40,813 nt of DNA, taken from Acidobacteriota bacterium (GTDB taxonomy: Bacteria; Acidobacteriota; Vicinamibacteria; Fen-336). Position 1 is the stretch's first letter. Each line of letters begins with the position of its first letter. Where the stretch lies: positions 1 through 40,813 of the forward strand of contig QHVJ01000115.1 of assembly GCA_003222275.1 (NCBI GenBank), given 5' to 3'. Shown piece after piece: positions 35,946 to 40,813 of this stretch. Below the pieces are notes generated by a model. That model was not told the origin of the DNA. It did not search any database and worked only from the letters and a program-made list of their open reading frames with translations. A program made the position numbers and the translations under genes.

Positions 35946-38750
35946 ATGCGACGGTCGGCGTCATCTTGCTTGCTCATCTCCATCCTGCTCGTCCTCGCGT
36001 GCGCGGGGGCGGGCCTCGCCGGCGAGACCGGCTCGATCTCCGGAGTGGTGAAGGATTCCCAGGGCGGCATGCTGCCCGGCGCCGTCGTCCGGGTATCGAG
36101 CCCCCAGCTTCCCGGCGGCCGCGAGGGCGTCACCAGCGCCACCGGCGCCTACGTATTCCAGGGCCTGCCGCCCGGGATCTACAAGGTCGAGGCGACGATG
36201 CCCGGCCTGGGGAAGACCACCAGGGAGGTCCGCGTCTCCGTCGACGTAGACACGCAGGTGGACCTGGCGCTGAGCCCCACGGCTTCCGAAGAGCTGACGG
36301 TCACGGCCGAGGCCCCGGCCGTGGACCTCAAGTCTACCGAGCTCAACTTCAACTACACCTCAGAGGTGATCCGCGACCTGCCGCTGTCGCGCAGCTACCA
36401 GGGCCTCTTCCAGCTCATCCCCGGCGTGGCCGAGAACAACAGCTTCGCTCCCGCCGCGGGCGGCAGCCGCCAGGACAATACGTACCTGATCGACGGCGTC
36501 AACATCACGAACCCGAGCTTCGGGTACCTCTCGACCGAGGTGAACGAGCTGGACATCGCCGAGTTCAACGTCAAGCGCGGCGCGATCACCGCCGAGTTCG
36601 GCCGCGCGGCGGGATTCGTCGCCAACGCCGTGAGCAAGTCGGGGACCAACACGGTCTCCGGCGCGGCCCGTATGGAATATCGGCCCACCGGCTTCGTTTC
36701 GAAGCCGAAGGATCCCGCGTTCGGCACGCCGCCGACCGAGTACCTCAACCCCGCGATCGGTCTCGGCGGGCCCTTCATCAAGGACAAGCTCTTCTGGTAC
36801 GGCTCGGCGCGCTACTTCAAGACCACCGCCGGCGATCGCGTCAACCAGGCCCGGACCGCGCTGCCCGACCGGGTCGAGGACGGGCACGAGCTCTACGGCA
36901 AGGTCACGGCGACCCCCTCGCCGAAGCATCTGCTGAACGTCAGCCTCCGCGATCGGCCGTATCACGTCGAGGGCGACGTGACCCCGAGCCAGGCGCCCAG
37001 CGTGGCCACGACCGACGACAACAGCACCCGGGTGGCGACGGCCGCGTACACGTTCTTCGTGTCCAGCCGGACGAGCGTCGAGCTGAAGTACCTCTACTCG
37101 GCGGAGAGGGCCGACTTCTCACCCGTAACGCCGCTCGGCTACCTGCCGGCATGGACGCCCAACAACCTGGCGGCCATGGGCCAGTACACCGATCCCAATC
37201 AGGCGAACCTCGCCGTCGGCGCTTTCCAGTATTCCAACGTGCAGCATTACAAGCGCCACCAGGCCCGCGGCACGTTCAGCCAGTTCTTCGACCTCGGCCG
37301 GACGAGCCACCAGCTCAAGGTGGGCGCCGGCTTTACGTTCGGCCAGGAGGAGCTGCTGCGCCTCACGAACGGCTGGGGAGCCCTCGTGGCCCAGACGCTC
37401 TCGGGACAGCCGATCATTCGGGCGCGCTACTACTTCCAGCAACCTCCGCAGCTCGGGCAGGGCCGAACCTGGTCGGCCTTCGTCCAGGACACGCTGACGA
37501 TCGCCCGCCGTCTGACCTTCAACCTCGGTGTGCTGCTGAACCGGGACGAGTACGCGGAGGACCTGAAGGGCAGCGGTGGCTGCCCGACGCCGGTCAACAC
37601 GGTCGACGGCCAGCCGGGGGGAGCGGCGGTGTTCGCGTCGAGCGGTGACCGCTGCACGTTCGCCCGCTTCGGCTTCGGCGACGAGATCCAGCCCCGGCTC
37701 GGCTTCAACCTCAACGTGCGTGAGGGCAAGGGAGACAAGCTGTATGGCAACTTCGGCCGCTACTACAACATGGACCAGCAGTCCGCCGGCCGCTCCTGGG
37801 CGCCGCGGCGGATCTACCAGCGGCAGGCGCGGTTCAATGCGGTCACCGGCGCGCTCATCGACGACGCGCCGCTCGCCTCCACGACCAGCAAGCTGATCGA
37901 CAAGGGCCTGAAGCCGACCTACGACGACGAGTGGCTCGCAGGGTACGCGACGCCGATCGGCCGTGACTTCTCCGTGGACCTCTTCTACCTGTATCGCAAC
38001 ACGAAGAACTTCCTGGAGGACGTGCCCTCACGGCTTCCGAACTCCGGCCCCTACGCCGCCGCCAACCTGCCGTGCACGACGTTCGCGGCCTGTCAGGGAG
38101 CCGTGGCCAAGCGGAAGTACCAGGCCTTCACCGTGGAGATCAACCGGCGCATGGCGGACAACTGGAGCGCGAACGTCAGCTACACCTGGAGCCGGTTCGT
38201 CGGCAACTTCGATCTCGATTACTCCACGGGCGCGGTCTTCAATACTTCCTCCTCGATCCAGGACGGGCCCGGCGGCTTCGTCCAGGATCCGAACCGTTAC
38301 GGCCCCCTGAGCCAGGACCGGCCGCACCTGTTCAAGGCGTTCGTCAACTACGTTCCGCTGAGCCGGCTGACGCTCGGCGGCTACTTGCGCATCCAGAGCG
38401 GCGCGCCGTGGAATGCGCGTGGCCTCGACAACACGGGAAACGGCACCGTCCTGAACTATCTGGAGCCGGCGGGATCGCATCGCAATCCAACATGGACCAA
38501 CGTCGATCTCCTGGCCTCGTACCGCATCAAACTGACCACGCGCGCCGATCTGTCCCTCGAGGGCCGACTCTTCAACGTGTTCAACAACCAGACGGTGCTG
38601 ACGGTCCAGCAACAGGAGTTCACCGACCTCAACACGATCCCGAACCCGCCGTACATCGCGCCCTACACCAGGCGGAACCCGCTCTTCGACACGCCCACGA
38701 GCTACGCCACGCCGCGGCGGTTCGTGGCGGCGGCGGTGGTGAATTTCTAA
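35946..38750 (+). CDS. TonB-dependent receptor with carboxypeptidase-regulatory domain (Oar-like)
   Basis: Outer-membrane uptake or adhesion protein, 934 residues. Signal peptide LISILLVLACAGAGLAG, then a carboxypeptidase-regulatory-like domain (about 28-115: GSISGVVKDSQGGMLPGAVVRV ... GLPPGIYKVEATMPGL, quoted in part). A plug domain follows (about 115-250, NTYLIDGVNITNPSFGYLS, VKRGAITAEFGRAAGFVANAVSKSGTN). The rest is a beta-barrel ending with a terminal Phe (AAAVVNF), as outer-membrane proteins require. Receptors of this kind are abundant in Acidobacteriota. Ligand unknown. The stop shares CTAA with the convergent glycosyltransferase gene. Confidence 0.93.
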   Translation: MRRSASSCLLISILLVLACAGAGLAGETGSISGVVKDSQGGMLPGAVVRVSSPQLPGGREGVTSATGAYVFQGLPPGIYKVEATMPGLGKTTREVRVSVDVDTQVDLALSPTASEELTVTAEAPAVDLKSTELNFNYTSEVIRDLPLSRSYQGLFQLIPGVAENNSFAPAAGGSRQDNTYLIDGVNITNPSFGYLSTEVNELDIAEFNVKRGAITAEFGRAAGFVANAVSKSGTNTVSGAARMEYRPTGFVSKPKDPAFGTPPTEYLNPAIGLGGPFIKDKLFWYGSARYFKTTAGDRVNQARTALPDRVEDGHELYGKVTATPSPKHLLNVSLRDRPYHVEGDVTPSQAPSVATTDDNSTRVATAAYTFFVSSRTSVELKYLYSAERADFSPVTPLGYLPAWTPNNLAAMGQYTDPNQANLAVGAFQYSNVQHYKRHQARGTFSQFFDLGRTSHQLKVGAGFTFGQEELLRLTNGWGALVAQTLSGQPIIRARYYFQQPPQLGQGRTWSAFVQDTLTIARRLTFNLGVLLNRDEYAEDLKGSGGCPTPVNTVDGQPGGAAVFASSGDRCTFARFGFGDEIQPRLGFNLNVREGKGDKLYGNFGRYYNMDQQSAGRSWAPRRIYQRQARFNAVTGALIDDAPLASTTSKLIDKGLKPTYDDEWLAGYATPIGRDFSVDLFYLYRNTKNFLEDVPSRLPNSGPYAAANLPCTTFAACQGAVAKRKYQAFTVEINRRMADNWSANVSYTWSRFVGNFDLDYSTGAVFNTSSSIQDGPGGFVQDPNRYGPLSQDRPHLFKAFVNYVPLSRLTLGGYLRIQSGAPWNARGLDNTGNGTVLNYLEPAGSHRNPTWTNVDLLASYRIKLTTRADLSLEGRLFNVFNNQTVLTVQQQEFTDLNTIPNPPYIAPYTRRNPLFDTPTSYATPRRFVAAAVVNF

Positions 38751-40461
38751 TGGCTTAGCGCATCGAGCAGACCCTGCGCTTGCGGGTAGTCCGGCCGCAG
38801 GCGCAGGGCTTGCTCCGCGTGTGTCCGCGCCTCGCCGTGGCGGCCGAGCTGCGCGTACGCCACCGCGAGGTTGAGCTGCGCGCTCGCGCTCTCCGGATCG
38901 AGCTGCACGGCCCGCTCCAGATCCGCGGCGCCTTCCGCGTGGCGGCCGGCCAGTGACGCGGCGACGCCCCCGGACTCGTGGACTCGCGCCAGGGCCTGCC
39001 GGATCTCGCTCCGCGCCGGCTCGGCTCGCCGCGCTTCCTCGAGGATCGCGCGGGCCTCGTCGAAACGCCCCCCATCGACGAGACGCACGATCATCTGCGT
39101 CCGCTCTTCCGACCGGCCGTCATCGAGACGCCAGTTCCAGTTCGCGCCGCCGCCGAGGAGGATCAGGGCCGTCGCCGCGAGAAGCAGCGGCCGGGCCCGC
39201 CGCGCCCGCGCCACCTCCACGAGCCAGACGAGCGCCGCGCCCGCGCCGACGCACAGCGGAACGAGCAGCGGCAGACGGTAGCGTCCCGAAACGAAGAAAG
39301 CAGCCACCGAGACGGCGTAGACCGGGACGAAGGCGGCCCAGATCCAGAATCCGTGCGCGCCGGTGCGGCGGGGCACGGCCACGAGACCGACGAGGCCGAG
39401 AGGCACGAGCAGCCAAGGGCCTACCACGAGCACGCGGAGCAGCGTCGCCTCGTCCCGGCGGTAGTAGGCGTAGCTGTAGTTGAGTGAAAGGTCGACGGCG
39501 TTGAAGCAGTAGGCGAGCTTGCGCAAGAAGAGGCGAAGCGCGGCGCCCGGACGGAGCACGATCCAATCCCAGGCGCGCCGATAGAAGTAGCGCGAGACTT
39601 CCGAGGCGCGCAGGGGCCGGCCGGCGGCCGTTTCCGCCACCGTCCTCGCGTCGCGCACCTGGCCTGCGATGTCGGGGGCGATGCCGGGAACGGCGTGGTA
39701 CGTGCCGTCGGCATCGGCGTTGTTGCCGATGTAGAAGTTCAGGCCGCCGTGCGAGGAGACGAGGATCCACTCCCCGGATACGGCGCGGTTCCGCACCGCC
39801 ACCGGACCCAAAGCGACGAGGAGGCCGGCGACGAGCACGGCCGCGCGAAGCAGGCTCTTCCGCGAGAACGGCGCCACCGCGAGGAGCACGACGAGCACCG
39901 CCGCCCACGCGAGCGCGTTGGGCCGGTTGGTCACGAAGACGCCGAGGGCCAGGCCGGCGGTAGCGAAGCGGGTCAAGCGGTCTGTCACGAGCGCGCGCAC
40001 GACCAGGTACGAGGCGAGGGCGGTGAGAAACGGGTCCACCGCCGACTGCAGCAGCAGGACCTCGTTGAACGTCAAGACGCCGGTGGCGGCGGCGAGGGCG
40101 CCGGCGACCCAGGCCGCCCGCCGGCCGTACCACGTCGCGGCGGTGGCGAAGATGAGGCCGACGGCGGCGGCGCCGAGGACGATCTGCACGATCTTCGCTG
40201 CGAGCAGCGACGATCCGGAGAAGAGGAACACCACGGCCAGGAAGTAGACGTAGAACGGCGAGACGAAGTAGGCCTCGTGGCCGAGGAGCCAGTCTCCCGC
40301 CGCGGCCTGGCGAGCGAGGCGGACGTAGACCTCGCTGTCGAGCCCGCCCTCCGGTTGAAGCAACGGGTGGCCGTGGAGCTGCGCGAGGACGACGGCCTTC
40401 ACGACCAGCGCGCTGGGGAGCAGCAACGCGGGCCCGATCCCGCCGGCGAGGCCGGTTCGTG

Positions 40462-40813
<352 letters not shown>

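Overview
This window is a compact, GC-rich (about 70% G+C) bacterial chromosome segment. The closest fit is Acidobacteriota or a near relative. That is an inference from the gene mix: an Oar-type TonB-dependent receptor with a carboxypeptidase-regulatory domain, a winged-helix/FHA regulator, paired M16 peptidases with a long coiled insert, degenerate amidohydrolase pairs and GAF proteins. There is no rRNA gene from which to place it. Genes are densely packed. Many co-directional neighbours overlap as GTGA or ATGA, and three convergent pairs share stop-codon bases. No stretch longer than 300 bases lacks a gene.

Layout. 1-3286: end of a complex I operon (nuoL partial, nuoM), with no nuoN following. 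3348-4888: single-domain response regulator and an AI-2E-type permease. 4940-7265: an F0-only ATP synthase operon (atpZ-atpI-atpB-atpE-atpF); no F1 gene follows. 7262-8474: AIM24-like protein with a zinc ribbon, diverging from a small SCP2 protein. 8475-8707: 233 bases of hairpins and a CGCAGAGG-type repeat. 8708-11940: two-gene M16 peptidase operon, one active-type and one HxxEH-less. 12037-18672: tripartite efflux operon (TolC, HlyD-type adaptor, MacB-like ATPase and permease) with an unrecognised zinc-ribbon/helical-repeat/single-TM protein embedded in it. 18739-21865: PepA aminopeptidase, a ureohydrolase-fold protein with altered metal ligands, and a membrane-anchored protein. 21899-27596: polA, a PA2779-like protein, an FmdB-like protein, galU and serS. 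27636-34181 (all minus strand): a secreted protein, a winged-helix/FHA regulator, and a GAF protein followed by two amidohydrolase genes, the larger a double-domain fusion. 34268-38750: COG4551-type phosphatase with a probable CTG start, tRNA-Ser(UGA), a signal-less periplasmic-binding-fold protein and a TonB-dependent receptor. 38747-40510: GT39-like membrane glycosyltransferase with TPRs. 40521-40813: tRNA-Ser(GCU) used as the attachment site of an element whose tyrosine integrase is cut by the right edge.

How it works together. The left third is membrane energetics: complex I makes the proton gradient and F0 uses it. The middle is envelope export and proteolysis. The right third is housekeeping (replication repair, tRNA charging, UDP-glucose) and envelope uptake. 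The most system-like novelty candidates are the efflux operon with its embedded protein (12037-18672), the GAF/amidohydrolase operon in which only one of three catalytic domains keeps its metal site (29038-34181), and the integrase that reads through tRNA-Ser at the right edge. Several divergent genes have a -10-like hexamer 6-9 bases before the start codon, suggesting leaderless or nearly leaderless transcripts.
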